A DNA stretch of 64,000 nucleotides from Neocallimastix lanati (nom. inval.) (Eukaryota; Neocallimastigomycota; Neocallimastigomycetes; Neocallimastigales; Neocallimastigaceae): positions 214,501-278,500 of the forward strand of contig JACVTC010000134.1 in the NCBI GenBank assembly GCA_016946835.1, in the 5' to 3' direction. Positions 14,726-25,215 of this stretch are shown piece by piece. Within the stretch, counting starts at the first letter, position 1. Each line of letters opens with the position of its first letter. A program made the position numbers and the translations under genes. The notes beneath the pieces were generated by a model. It was given only the letters and a program-made list of their open reading frames with translations, searched no databases and was not told the DNA's origin.

Positions 14726-15783
14726 TCATATATATTCGTATATACTATTATTTATTATTTTTTTTATAAATATATAAAATAAAATAAAAATTAGTTAAAT
14801 ATATGAAAATATTTGATATTGGTCATTGAAAATTAAGAAGGGCTCATTAAAATATAAAAAAAATTAACACGTATCAATGAAAAAGGAAAACAGTAAAATT
14901 AAAATATACAAAAATAAAAAATAAAATAAAAAAAAAAAATAATTAAATAGATAAAAATAAATTATTTTTTTTTTTTTTTAAAAAAAAAAAAAAGTTTTTA
15001 TTATATTTATTTAATATTATTTTAGTAAAAAATATATATATATATATTATATAATTTTTAGTAAATATATATATAAAATAATAATACAAAAGTGAAATAT
15101 ATATATTATTTTTTTTTCTTTTAAATTACAAAAACAAAGAAAAAAAATTATTAACATATATATTTTAAGTAACTTTTATAATTATTTATTTATTTTTCTT
15201 TAATTAGTAATAATTAATAATTAATAATTAATAATAATAATATAATTTAAACAGTAGTAGTAATAAAAAAGTTTTTAAAAAAATTTTTTAAAAAAAAAAA
15301 TTCAAAAAAGAAAAAAAAAACTTGATAATAAATTTAAATAAGTAATTAGAATATATAATTCTTTTTTTTTTTTTTTTTTCTTTTTTCTTTTTAATTAATT
15401 TATTTTAAATATTCCTTTTTTTTTTCTTCTTTTTCTTTTTTATTTATAAAAAAAAAATTTATTATTATTCAATTTAAATAAGCAAATAAAAAAAACCTAG
15501 TCTAAAAAAAAAAAAATCAAACTAAAAAATAAAATAAAAAAATTTTTTTTATTTGAATGTTTTTTTTTTTTTTTTTTTTTTTTTTTACTAATGCAATTAA
15601 ATAATTAAAAAAAAAAAAAAAAAATTAAATTAAATTACAAATAATAAAAAAATAATAATTAATAATTAATTAGTAATAAATAATAAATAAAATATAATAA
15701 TAAATAAATAAAAACAAAAAACAAAAAACAAAAAAATTATATTACTATTATTCTAATATATAAGTATATTTTATAATATAAAG

Positions 15784-15817
<34 letters not shown>

Positions 15818-15989
15818 GGTCATTTTAGTGGATGTGGGGTGATAATCGGGTTAAAAAAAAAAAGAAAAAAAATATTGGTTAAAATAATATGGTAGTCGTA
15901 AAAATAAGTAAATTGAAAATTGAAAATTGGAATAATTAATAGTGGGTGGTGGTTGATAGTGAAAATAATAGATAGGTATCATTACTAAT
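14106..15989. other. Intergenic low-complexity DNA
   Basis: Nothing coding is visible. The region is dominated by A-rich DNA, then T-rich DNA, with long runs at 14690-14720 (A), 15560-15586 (T) and 15798-15818 (A). Open frames on the minus strand at 14259-14689 are translations of poly-AAT/A-rich sequence. From about 15820 GC content rises toward the retroelement relic, suggesting decayed element sequence before recognisable homology begins. Confidence 0.7.
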
Positions 15990-16862
15990 AGTGTATAAAG
16001 TTCATGCTAGAGTTCCTCGTGACCTTAAAAGGCTCGGCTAATCATTTAATATTAAGAAAGGAATTCGTCAAGGTTTTTAATAATTGTAATAAATATGGCA
16101 TCTCTATTAGTGATATACGTTGTTGTGGAGGTCTTTTTGCAGATGACATTGTGTTATGTGCTCCAACAAGATCACAACTTAAGAAATTGTTAAAGTTTGC
16201 CAGTAAATGGGCTAGAAATAATGAAATGCAATTTGGTATCAATAAATGTGCCAGTCAAAATAGTACGAGAGGAAGTTTCAAGATTTCTTTATAATAGTAA
16301 TCCTACCTTTTATCTTTCAAGCCAAGAGTTGCCTAAAACGAATTGTTATACCTAATTAGGTGTACCATTTTCAAATGATTTAGAATTGAAACCGATTATA
16401 CAGAGAATGAATAATAAAGTTAGAAATGCACTTTATTCCATTAAAGGATTTCTTAAGAATCCTCACATATTCCTATCCCTTATAAAAGAATGTTATTTTC
16501 AGCTATAGTAATTGGACAAGTTTCATATTATGCACCTCTACTTGGATCTATCAAAGATAGAACGAGAAGTACACAAACACTAGTTAATTCAGGATTATAC
16601 TGGATTGAAGGATTTTCTAAAGGGAATAGCTTTACTTCCCTTTATTGTGTTTCTAAAGAACTTAATGTTCCTCCTCTTTCGGCGAAATGTGCGATTGCTC
16701 AGGTAAGGTGTTTTAAAAAATGGGAAAAACTCGAAATGTATTATCTCTGATTTACTTAGAGATATATCTCGTTGTAGACGTCATGCATGGGATAAAGAAA
16801 GTAAAATTATAGCTGACAAATTAGATAAATTTATATCAAAAAAAGCTATTTTAAACTTTTAC
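15990..16862 (+). pseudogene. Degenerate non-LTR retrotransposon, reverse transcriptase 3' half
   Basis: Broken frames on this strand are collinear with the reverse transcriptase of the near-intact element at 19523-24846. The order is NIKKGIRQG (about 16050), then a deletion, RCCGGLFADDIVLCAP with the FADD catalytic block (about 16117-16170), FGINKCA, NPTFYLSSQELP, a stop where the intact copy has CYTYLG, then VSYYAPLLGS and VPPLSAKCA. The match ends in the post-RT connection region (HAWDKES, then ILNFY). Several frameshifts and stops make it non-functional. The C-terminal zinc motif is absent because the sequence switches at about 16865 to the N-terminal part of another copy. Confidence 0.88.
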
Positions 16863-16869
16863 TGCCATA

Positions 16870-18115
16870 TCTTTACCCTCGCTGCTATGAAACATCTACT
16901 GACAACACAGGGTTGATTTTTATCCGTGGTATACACTCATGGACTAATGCTAAAATGAAGGAGTTTATTCATTGTAAATGCAAAAAATTCAATGATAATA
17001 TTTTGTCAGTAAAAAGAATTACTAAAATTCAATGAGAGCTTCTTCAGGATAAAAGTATACATTCCAAATTTTGACTACGAAAAATTTAAAGAAGTATTTG
17101 AAAAAGCACTATCAGGAGTTAAAATGTCATATCGTAGATGTTCCAAATGGAATCATAAGGTTTCCTTTCAGCATTTAAACCAAAATCTAATATCAAATAA
17201 CACATCCAAGAATACAAACTCAGTAAACCCTAGTTCAACTAATTTAGTATATGTTATAAATGGCAATCGTGAATTCAATTCTCCCAATATTCCTAATCTT
17301 AATTCTTAAAATCCAATTTCATATTCTAATACAGGATAGTTTTCTTTTTGTCTTAGTTGGAATACCAATAGATGGAATTTTGTGAAAAGAGATAGTATTG
17401 AGTACTTCAACACAATATTTAAACCATTATTTCTATGTTTTCAGGAAACAGGTAATAGTACCAATGAGGCTAGAAATCCATGTAAAGTAATACTTCCCAA
17501 CTATAAATATTTCCTGAAAAGAATGGATCCTACTATACCAGGTTGCAGAGGTTTATATCTTGGTTATCATGTCTCATGTCAAGCAGTACTTGAAGATAAT
17601 TCCTATACTTATCTTGTTTCTTTAACAACATATAGTCTCTGGAATTACTTTAAGTGTTCTGTTGGTAACGTCTATATTTCCACTAAGAAACAGTCGTTAC
17701 AAGTCCGATATGCATTTTCAGAAGTTTTCATATGGCTTCAGAATCACACTAATCATCCATCTATTCTTCTTGGAGACTTTAACATAAGTACCTCTGATTT
17801 ACAAGATAAATTATCCAATAGTAACCTTGATAACTGGTTTATTCCTCCGATTAATGGTTCACCTATTTCATGGAAAAGAGGTGGTTATTCATCAGATATT
17901 GATCATGCGTTAGTCAGTTCAAGTACGCTGGTTAAAATATCTAGTGCTTATTTTGTTGATTATCCTTCTGTATCTGATCATAAACCTCTCATGGTTTATT
18001 GCAAGAAAATTACCACAGATGAATCATTTTTGTTACCATAAAAATTTGATAAAAATTTGTTAGATGGGATAGGTATAAAAATAAGTTCAAAAGTTATAAA
18101 ATAAAAAAAAGATTT
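16870..18115 (+). pseudogene. Degenerate non-LTR retrotransposon, N-terminal domain plus APE endonuclease
   Basis: This relic matches the first third of the element at 19523-24846. An RRM-like domain (GLIFIRGIHSW, LSVKRITKF after one frameshift) is followed by a basic/Ser-Asn linker (17124-17309) and the endonuclease (17382-18041). The endonuclease keeps CFQETG with its catalytic Glu, LLGDFN, SDIDHA and SDHKPL. Unlike the larger copy it has Gln, not a stop, before the catalytic Glu. Homology fades around 18115, before any reverse transcriptase. Non-LTR copies are normally 5'-truncated, so loss of the 3' part implies a later deletion or rearrangement. Confidence 0.87.
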
Positions 18116-18479
18116 GCTTATTATATATATTTATATATAAAATTATATATACATATATATATATTAAATAAATAAATATCTGCCTTCTTTCTCTCACCAA
18201 AGAATTTTTTTTTATAACTTCAATTATTGCGAACTTTAATCTATATTTATTTATTTATTTATTTATTTACTTATTTATTTATTACATGAATATTTTTTAA
18301 TTTTAATGTAAAATAAAATACACACACGATTAATAAAGTATATAAATATTATTTGTCCAATTTGAACATAATAATATTTAAAATAGTAACGTGAAATAAA
18401 AAAAAAGTAATATTCAAAAATAAAGTGTTTAAATAAATTCAGAAAAAAGATCATAAGCAACGAACCTCACCTCCTTATG
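18116..18479. other. AT-rich spacer between retroelement relics
   Basis: TA-rich and ATTT-rich sequence with a (TTTA)n stretch at about 18247-18280. No gene or confident element homology was recognised. Confidence 0.6.
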
Positions 18480-18658
18480 GATTAGGGTTTGAATTGACTA
18501 TCTGAATGAAATTATGGTCTTTTCCTTTAGAGGAGTTGGCCCTGCTAATCTGTATTACTTCATTTTCAGCGTTGACTCTCCTGGTTAGTTTACTTTTATA
18601 CTTTGGGGATAGTAACCACTGTCGATTACTAGCCCGAGGCATAATTTCCGTAAAGGCC

Positions 18659-18695
<37 letters not shown>

Positions 18696-18749
18696 CAGGG
18701 AAGAGAATACACTTCCAAAACTTTATTAATTTTATTTTAAAAAATACAT
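18480..18749 (-). mobile_element. Short 3'-end relics of the non-LTR family with poly-A tail remnant
   Basis: Sequence 18520-18600 resembles the reverse-strand C-terminal coding end of the intact element (compare 19803-19870: the same GCCCTGCT ... TTCAGC-TTGAC-CTC order). Around 18605-18660 is a GC-richer block (GGGATAGTAAC ... AGCCCGAGGC ... TAAAGGCCGT) that also occurs in both 252-bp repeats. A poly-T of about 32 (18661-18692) follows, consistent with the poly-A tail of a minus-strand copy. Then about 57 bp (CTTTATTAATT ... AAATACATG) resemble the 3' UTR next to the poly-T of the intact element (19549-19605). The second stub abuts the UCHL5-like fragment directly. The AT-rich matches are the weaker part. 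Confidence 0.55.
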
Positions 18750-19205
18750 GGTGAATGTACTGAAGAAAATTGGTTAAGCAAAGTTAAGCCAGTTATTGAA
18801 AAAAGAATTGCTCAATATCAAACTTCTGAAATTAGATTTAACTTAATGGCAGTCACTAAAGATCCATTAGAAGAATATCAAAATGAAATGAAAGAAATTT
18901 CTCAAAAAATACAAAATTTAGAAAAAGAAGGTTCAAATATTGCTCAATTAGAAGCTGCTAAAATGGATAAGCAAGATATATTAGATAAAATTCATGCTCA
19001 TGAAGCTAAATTAAATCGTTATGCTATTGAAAATGCAAGAAGACGTCATAATTGGTTCCCATTTATTATTGAACTTTTAAATATATTAGCTAAAAAAGGT
19101 AAATTAGAACCAGCTATTGCAGCATCTCAAGAAAAAACTAAAAAAAGAAGAGAAGCTAAACGTCAACGTCTAGCAAACGCTAATGCAAATGCCACATCAT
19201 CTTAA
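18741..19205 (+). pseudogene. 5'-truncated ubiquitin C-terminal hydrolase UCHL5/UCH37 (C-terminal ULD part)
   Basis: The frame opens after a TAA at 18738 and runs without stops to the TAA ending at 19205. From GECTEENW (18750) it matches the C-terminal part of UCH37-family deubiquitinases. The linker PVIEKRIAQY and SEIRFNLMA is followed by a coiled coil, then the signature RRRHNWFPFIIELL block and a Lys/Arg/Ala-rich tail. UCH37 trims ubiquitin on the proteasome (through Rpn13) or INO80, and the tail domain is the receptor-binding part. The whole catalytic UCH domain (Gln, Cys, His, Asp) is missing. No splice acceptor sits at the left edge, where retroelement 3'-end sequence adjoins. It is either a gene cut by insertion or a truncated copy. 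The identity is confident; its status as pseudogene is inference. Confidence 0.82.
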
Positions 19206-19270
19206 CAAAAATAAATTTCAAAAAAGGTGAAACACAATATTTATTTTAATTTTAAAAATTATATAAATTT

Positions 19271-19516
19271 ATCATTAATTCCTATATTACAATATAATAG
19301 GATATAATTCGCATTCCATAATAATAGTACGACGTCGACGCTCTTGGATAAGTTTGGTATTTTGCAATACCTATCAAATAATAGCTCAAACGAACTACTA
19401 ATGATAGGTATTGCACTTGTTAAGAATTATACTTTCGGGATAGTAACTAGCCCGAGGCATAATTTCTGTAAAGGCCGTAGATCGCACCAAAAATAACATT
19501 TTTTTTTGAATATTCA

Positions 19517-19522
<6 letters not shown>
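19271..19522. repeat. 252-bp direct repeat, left copy (putative target-site duplication)
   Basis: Identical base for base, as read by eye including a 9-T run, to 24847-25098. Its right edge (ending CACCAGAT) abuts the poly-T that marks the 3' tail of the minus-strand retrotransposon. It contains a 13-bp inverted repeat (GCAATACCTATCA at 19364-19376 with its complement at 19402-19414) and the AGCCCGAGGC ... AAAGGCCGT block shared with 18627-18660. Confidence 0.93.
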
Positions 19523-19547
<25 letters not shown>

Positions 19548-19780
19548 AACGGCAGCAAACTTGTTTCATCTTTATTAATTAAATATTTGATAAAATACAT
19601 GTAATAAAATAATAAAAAAAAAAGATAAAAAAATAAACAAAAAATAAAACACAAAATAAAAATAAAATAATGGTATAATATATTCTAGTTTCATTTAATT
19701 AATATTTGTAAGACTTCACAAGGGCATTATTATACTGAAGTATAATAATTAACTTTGACTTCGCAATGTTAATCATAATT

Positions 19781-22700
19781 TTAAGATACAAAATTATGAT
19801 CTTCATTGGTTGCGCTAGCCCTGCTGGCCTGTCTTACTGTTTCTTCAGCATTGACGCTCTTGGTAGTAGTAGTACGATTCGATTTGAACCTATTGAACAA
19901 AGACCATTGCTGGCCAATAGCAATAGGTATAATCGATTGGAGAAGTGCCGCAGTAACCACTAAGAACGGAGTATCAGAATAAGCACCTGATTTCATCTGG
20001 CACTTAAATAGATCCTTCCATTCCCTTGTACTGTTATTAATACTTCGACCTCCAAGAAGGAAATTAAACACTTTTTCACACACACTAGAATCAATATACA
20101 CATTATTTTCAATACTATTACTAACATTACTAATAATACTATTACTAATATTATTATTACTATTATAACTATTACTATTATTACTATTACTATTATCATT
20201 ATTACTATTAACAATATCATTTGTTAGGTTGCCACGGTAAAAAGCATTATATAAAAATAAAATTTTATCATTAACTTTACTACGAGTATGATTGAAAAAG
20301 GGACAATCAATTAACCAATGACTTATCCATTGTTTATTACTTTTACAACAGGGACAAAAATTAGGACACATTTGGTCCACTATTTTTGCAGCTTTAGCAA
20401 TTCTAGCATCTAATCTATATCCGCTTCGTGCTCTCAATAGCCAATAGAAACCATATGAAAGATCAGGATAGTCATAACAAAGTTTTATAAATTTTGATGT
20501 TTCTTCGAATTTGTTTTTGTCATAAAACTCAGCTTTAATAGAATTGATTTTCATATCTCTTTTCCAATAAAAATCCTTGATTTTATTATCATTATTACCT
20601 CTTTTCTCTAGTTTACGTTTAAGAGTTCTACTTTCTTTTGTCCATGTATATTTTCTAGATTTTGGAATATTATTAACTAAATAGGAAATAATACAATTTG
20701 AATTTTTCCATTTATCAAAACATTTGACCTGAGACAAAGCACACTTAGCTGACAATGGAGGAATATGTAAATCTTTTGAAATAGAATATACATTAATAAA
20801 TGATTTGGCTTTTTGTATACCTGCAATCCATCTTAATCCTTTATTAATTAATTTCTGAGTATTATTTGTTCTCGTTTTATTCGAACCAAGTAAAGGTGCA
20901 AAGTAAGAGACTTTACTAAGTACATAAGAGTTAATTATAATCTTCTTAAATGGAATAGGAATTTTGGAATTTGAAAGAAATTTACTAACAGAAAAGAGAG
21001 CTTTAGTTACTTTAGAGTTAAGTAATTTAATAATAGGTTTCAACGATAAGCTTTTATCAAATGGTATACCTAAATAGGTATAACATTTAGTTATTGGAAT
21101 TGGTTGACCAGCAAGATAAAAAGTAGGATCTCTTTTATTTTGAAAAAGAGGTGTGTCTGGTCGAATCACCATCGTTGCACACTTATTAATTCCAAAATTC
21201 ATCATATTAAATTTAGCCCATTCATTTACCTTCTTAAGCATTTTTTTCAACTTAGTTCTTGACGGTGCGCATAGAACAATATCATCTGCAAAGAGTCCAC
21301 CACAACATCTAGATTCGCCTAAAGGAATTCCAAGTTCTGAAACATCATTAAAAATGTCATTAATAAATAGATTGAAAAGAATTGATGATAGTGGACAACC
21401 TTGTCTAACTCCTTTCATAATATTAAAAGATTCCGAATATTGATCATCAATTTTAACACTAGCTTTGGATGTCAAATATAGATTTTTTATAAATTGATAA
21501 CATTTACCTCTAATACCTAAAGCATCTAATTTATATAAAATATTACCTATTGGAACAGAATCATATGCCTTTTTTAAATCTAGAAAAGCTAGGTAAGTTT
21601 CTTTATTATCATTTTTACGCCTTTGACAAATTTCTCGAATTGAAATAAATAAACTAACACATTCTTCTTTAGTACGAAATCCAAATTGCTCTGGCCTAAT
21701 AAAATTATTTTTAAGTCCATATTCTGAAATTCTTTTGGAGACTATTTTCGAAATGAGTTTAATACCATTGTTAATCAGAGAGATACCTCGATAATTGTCA
21801 CAATCAGATATATCATCTCCTTTTTTAGGAATAGATATAATACTTGCTTCATTCCATGAGCTAGGTAATTCTCCATTCCAAATTCTTGAGTATATCTTCT
21901 GTAAACAATTTAAACTAGAAGAAGAATTATTTACTGAATTTTCGTCATCCGGAGGAATTAAAGCTTTATAAAATTCAATAGGAATTCCATCCGGGCCTGA
22001 AGCTTTAAAATTTGGAGTAGCCAAAATTGCTTCTCTAATTTCTTCTATACTGATGTCTTGATTTATATCCCATTCATTGTGTCTCGTATACCTAATTGTT
22101 CCATTGGAAAATTTATTATACCATTCGATTAATGCACTATTGATATCAGAATGGCTTGAAGCAAGTTTTTTATAGTGATTGTGCCATACTTCTAACTGTT
22201 CTTTAGTAGAAGTAGCTAGTTTACCATTTTTGTCCTTTAATGGAGAATTTGACATATTTTTAAATTTATCTACTTTTGCTGTTGTTTTAAGCCATTTCCA
22301 AGCTTTTTTAGGGTTATGAGATTTCATATATTCACATCCTGTATTAATCCAATGTTGGTATTCAGTTTTCCTATAAATATTACACATATGATGAATAATT
22401 TTGCACATTCTATTATATTTATCAATTAATTCTTCAAATCCATCTAAATTATGATAAGAACCTCTTCTTTTAATGGATTTATATAATTTCATTTTGAGTT
22501 TTTGCAAATTAAATATTTTCTGCGACATATGAAAAAAAGATTTTCGAACTTCTGAAATTGACGTGATATTAAGTTCCTTAGCAATATTGAATGAAGTTGA
22601 AATAAATTTCTTTGAAATATCATCAATACTAATATTAGGATCTGGAATCACTTCCTCTAATACACTAAAATAGTTGTTGTCAAAAATTGATTCTTTTTCA

Positions 22701-24184
22701 TTTATACATTTTAATCTATCCCATTTAACTGTCTTTTTAGGCAGAGAGAAAGAATTATCTGAATTAACTGATGAAAAACATTTACCTTTTATTAATAAAG
22801 GTTTATGATCCGAAATGGGGGGAAAGTCAATAAAAGTACCATATGAAAGTAAATCTAACATATGATCATTGACAATCGCATGATCTATATCAGATTCTCT
22901 ATTACCTCTACTCCATGAAATTGGGGAGCCCCATAAGGGAAGAATTTTCCAATTACTAAATTTAGAGAGCAAATTACTTAATTTCTCAGTAGGTAAATTA
23001 AAATCACCAACCAACATTGAAGGATGAGAAGAGTGACTATTTAACCAAGACAATATTTCAATTCTAGCAGCTCTAGCATGAAGGCTATGGCCACTATGAG
23101 GTACGTACACATTACCAATAGAACATTTAGTGAAATTCCAAAAATTATAAGTATACAAGGAAATAATATACTCATAAGTGTTGTTTTCAAGAGAGGCTTG
23201 ACAAGAATTATGAAACCCAATATAAAGACCTCTTTTACCGGGAATTTCATTATTAGCTTTTTTGAAGAAATGTTTGTAGTTTTTTAATGATACTCGACAT
23301 GGATATTTACTGCTAGAACCTGAACCATTTCCTGTTTCTTAAAAGCATAAGAAAAGTGGTTTGTACATTGAAATAAAGAATTCAACACTGTCTTTTTTAT
23401 CAAAGTTCCATCCATTAGTATTCCAACTGACACATAGAGAAAATTCTTTAACTGTATTATTATTAATATGAGTGTTATTAATATTATTGGAATTATTATA
23501 ATTGATTGAACTGAAATTTGAATTTGAATCTGAGCTTGAAACTGAATTTAAACATAAATTTGAAATTGAACTTGAACTTGTACTTGAACTTGAACTTGAA
23601 CTTGAACTTGAACTTGAACTTGAACTTGTACTTGAACTTGTACTTGAACTTGAACTTGAGCTTGTACTTGAACTTGTACTTGAACTTGAACTTGAGCTTG
23701 TACTTGAACTTGAACATGAATCTGTATTTGAACTTGAATTTGAATTTTGACTTGAATCTGCATTTGAATTTGAAGTAGTGAATAAGTTGATATTATAAGA
23801 TGAATTCACTTTTTCTGATAAGGCAAAATGTTTCCTTTTGAGTGAAGAAAAACTGTATTTATGATTCCTTTTGCTACAATTAATAACGTTAATTGAAGCA
23901 CGTTTGAAACTATTAACAATACAATCAGTAATAGATGTTAATTCTTCTTCATTACCTACTATTTTAATTTTAAAGAATGCATCATTAAAATTAGCAATAC
24001 GTTTAACTGATAAAACCTTATCATTTAATTCATTCAGAGTTTTCTTTAAATGTCTTCTCATTTTGATTTCTGGCCAAGATCGAAGTCCGCGGATAAAGAG
24101 TAGTTTCGTATTCTCCATTGGTATACCGTGGCACCTTGAACCTCTTAGAATGAAATTCTTATTTCTTATAAATTGGATTTCCAT
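19781..24184 (-). pseudogene. Non-LTR retrotransposon polyprotein (endonuclease-reverse transcriptase) with one in-frame stop
   Basis: Conceptually 1467 codons in one frame, interrupted only by TAA at 23341-23339 (codon 282). Residues about 25-110 look RRM-like (KLLFIRGL as RNP2-like, FFKIKIVG as RNP1-like). Residues about 165-225 are a Ser/Thr low-complexity tract. The APE endonuclease (about 248-465) has WNTNGW, then the stop exactly where the relic at 17382 has Gln in CFQETG, then LVGDFN, SDIDHA and SDHKPL. The reverse transcriptase (about 700-1000) has FLDLKKAYDSV, GVRQGCPLSS and FADDIVL (about 966). A Cys/His motif CPCCKSNKQWISHWLIDC (about 1281) precedes an Asn/Ser-rich stretch and the LLGGRSINN block. 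Except for the TAA it looks intact and recently active. It copies its RNA at a nicked target by target-primed reverse transcription. Confidence 0.92.
23560..23720. repeat. Hexanucleotide (CTTGAA)n coding repeat (Ser/Thr tract)
   Basis: About 25 CTTGAA units with GTACTT variants inside the retrotransposon coding region. On the coding strand it reads poly-Ser with scattered Thr. All six frames remain open, giving spurious Leu-Glu, Leu-Asn, Phe-Lys and Val-Gln frames. It is a length-variable linker between the RRM-like and endonuclease domains. Confidence 0.9.
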
Positions 24185-24846
24185 AATAGTAATAAAAAAC
24201 TAAAAATTAATAACTAAAAAAAAAAAAAAAATAAAAAAAAGTCAATTTTTATTATAAAGTCTTGAGTATAATGAGAATTGTAATAATTTTATATCTTTTT
24301 GGAGTAAATAATTTCGATAATTAGTAGTTTGTTGAATGATTGAAAAATAATTTGATTTAGCACTTTTTTCAGTATATTATTTAAATTGAATATCATAAAG
24401 TATTTAATGACTAAGATTGAATTGATGAAATAAAATGGCACAAAATTAGTAAAGAGTTAAATAAATTACTACAAGATTTAGAGTGAATCAATCTCTTACA
24501 ACGTGATACATGAAATATAAAGTTGAAATACAATTGAATACAATAGATTCTTACATGAGAATAGTAATACTACATGAAAATAGAAATACAATGAAAATGT
24601 ATTACTAATTCTTGGGTGTAACTTATTTAACAATGTTCCAAAAATGCACCATTATATTCCGCAGTGAGTGTTCACCAGAAAAATTTTACCAATAACATTA
24701 CCATTGCGCATAATGTTATTAATTAACACAAAATATAACTTTACTACTATTTTGCACCAGTACTGTGGATCTACTTTATAAGAGTAAAGTTAATTCCCCT
24801 TGCAGGCGATTTAAATACATAAATCGAGTACACCCCTGCTCGGGAA

Positions 24847-25098
24847 ATCATTAATTCCTATATTACAATATAATAGGATATAATTCGCATTCCATAATAA
24901 TAGTACGACGTCGACGCTCTTGGATAAGTTTGGTATTTTGCAATACCTATCAAATAATAGCTCAAACGAACTACTAATGATAGGTATTGCACTTGTTAAG
25001 AATTATACTTTCGGGATAGTAACTAGCCCGAGGCATAATTTCTGTAAAGGCCGTAGATCGCACCAAAAATAACATTTTTTTTTGAATATTCACCAGAT
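24847..25098. repeat. 252-bp direct repeat, right copy (putative target-site duplication)
   Basis: Perfect copy of 19271-19522, offset by 5576 bp, bordering the 5' end of the minus-strand retrotransposon. To its right the sequence continues into older reverse-strand element relic, so this copy shows the original context of the insertion site. Confidence 0.93.
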
Positions 25099-25215
25099 AT
25101 GATTTGGTTTCTAAACAAATCATCCCATTCATTTTTATAATTTAAGTAAATAATTGTCTACATCTCTTCCACCAATAAGGAAGTTATAATAATAATATCC
25201 CTAATATTAATATTC
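25099..25215 (-). pseudogene. C-terminal relic of an older non-LTR element
   Basis: Read on the minus strand this gives NEWDDLFRNQI in one frame and FLIGGRDVDN in another. These correspond to REWKDLFKCQM and FLLGGRSINN of the intact element, so one frameshift separates them. It shows that the recent insertion landed in or beside an old copy of its own family. Confidence 0.65.

Larger units (their letters stand above)
19523..24846 (-). mobile_element. Near-complete APE-type non-LTR (LINE) retrotransposon, about 5.3 kb
   Basis: On the minus strand the element has a 5' UTR of about 660 bp (24846-24185) and one long coding region (24184-19781) broken by a single stop. A 3' UTR of about 230 bp follows, and a poly-A tail (poly-T at 19523-19547 on the plus strand). 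The element lies exactly between two identical 252-bp direct repeats. There are no LTRs, no integrase and no aspartic protease. The order of RNA-binding-like domain, APE endonuclease, reverse transcriptase and C-terminal Cys/His motif places it among APE-type LINE elements (L1/Tx1/Tad-like range); the exact clade needs a tree. Confidence 0.92.

Noticed and set aside
23339-23341. TAA read as Gln (variant nuclear code)
   Set aside because: All real genes here (trehalose, antizyme, seven-TM, coiled-coil, transcription factor second exon) end at TAA or rely on TAA/TGA as stop, so the code is standard.
23502-23778. Overlapping frames on both strands at the CTTGAA repeat
   Set aside because: Shadow frames of the Ser/Thr tract in the retrotransposon.
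19271-25098. The 252-bp repeats as LTRs of an LTR retrotransposon
   Set aside because: The enclosed protein is an APE endonuclease-RT without integrase, protease or RNase H; there is a poly-A tail, and the repeats lack TG...CA ends.
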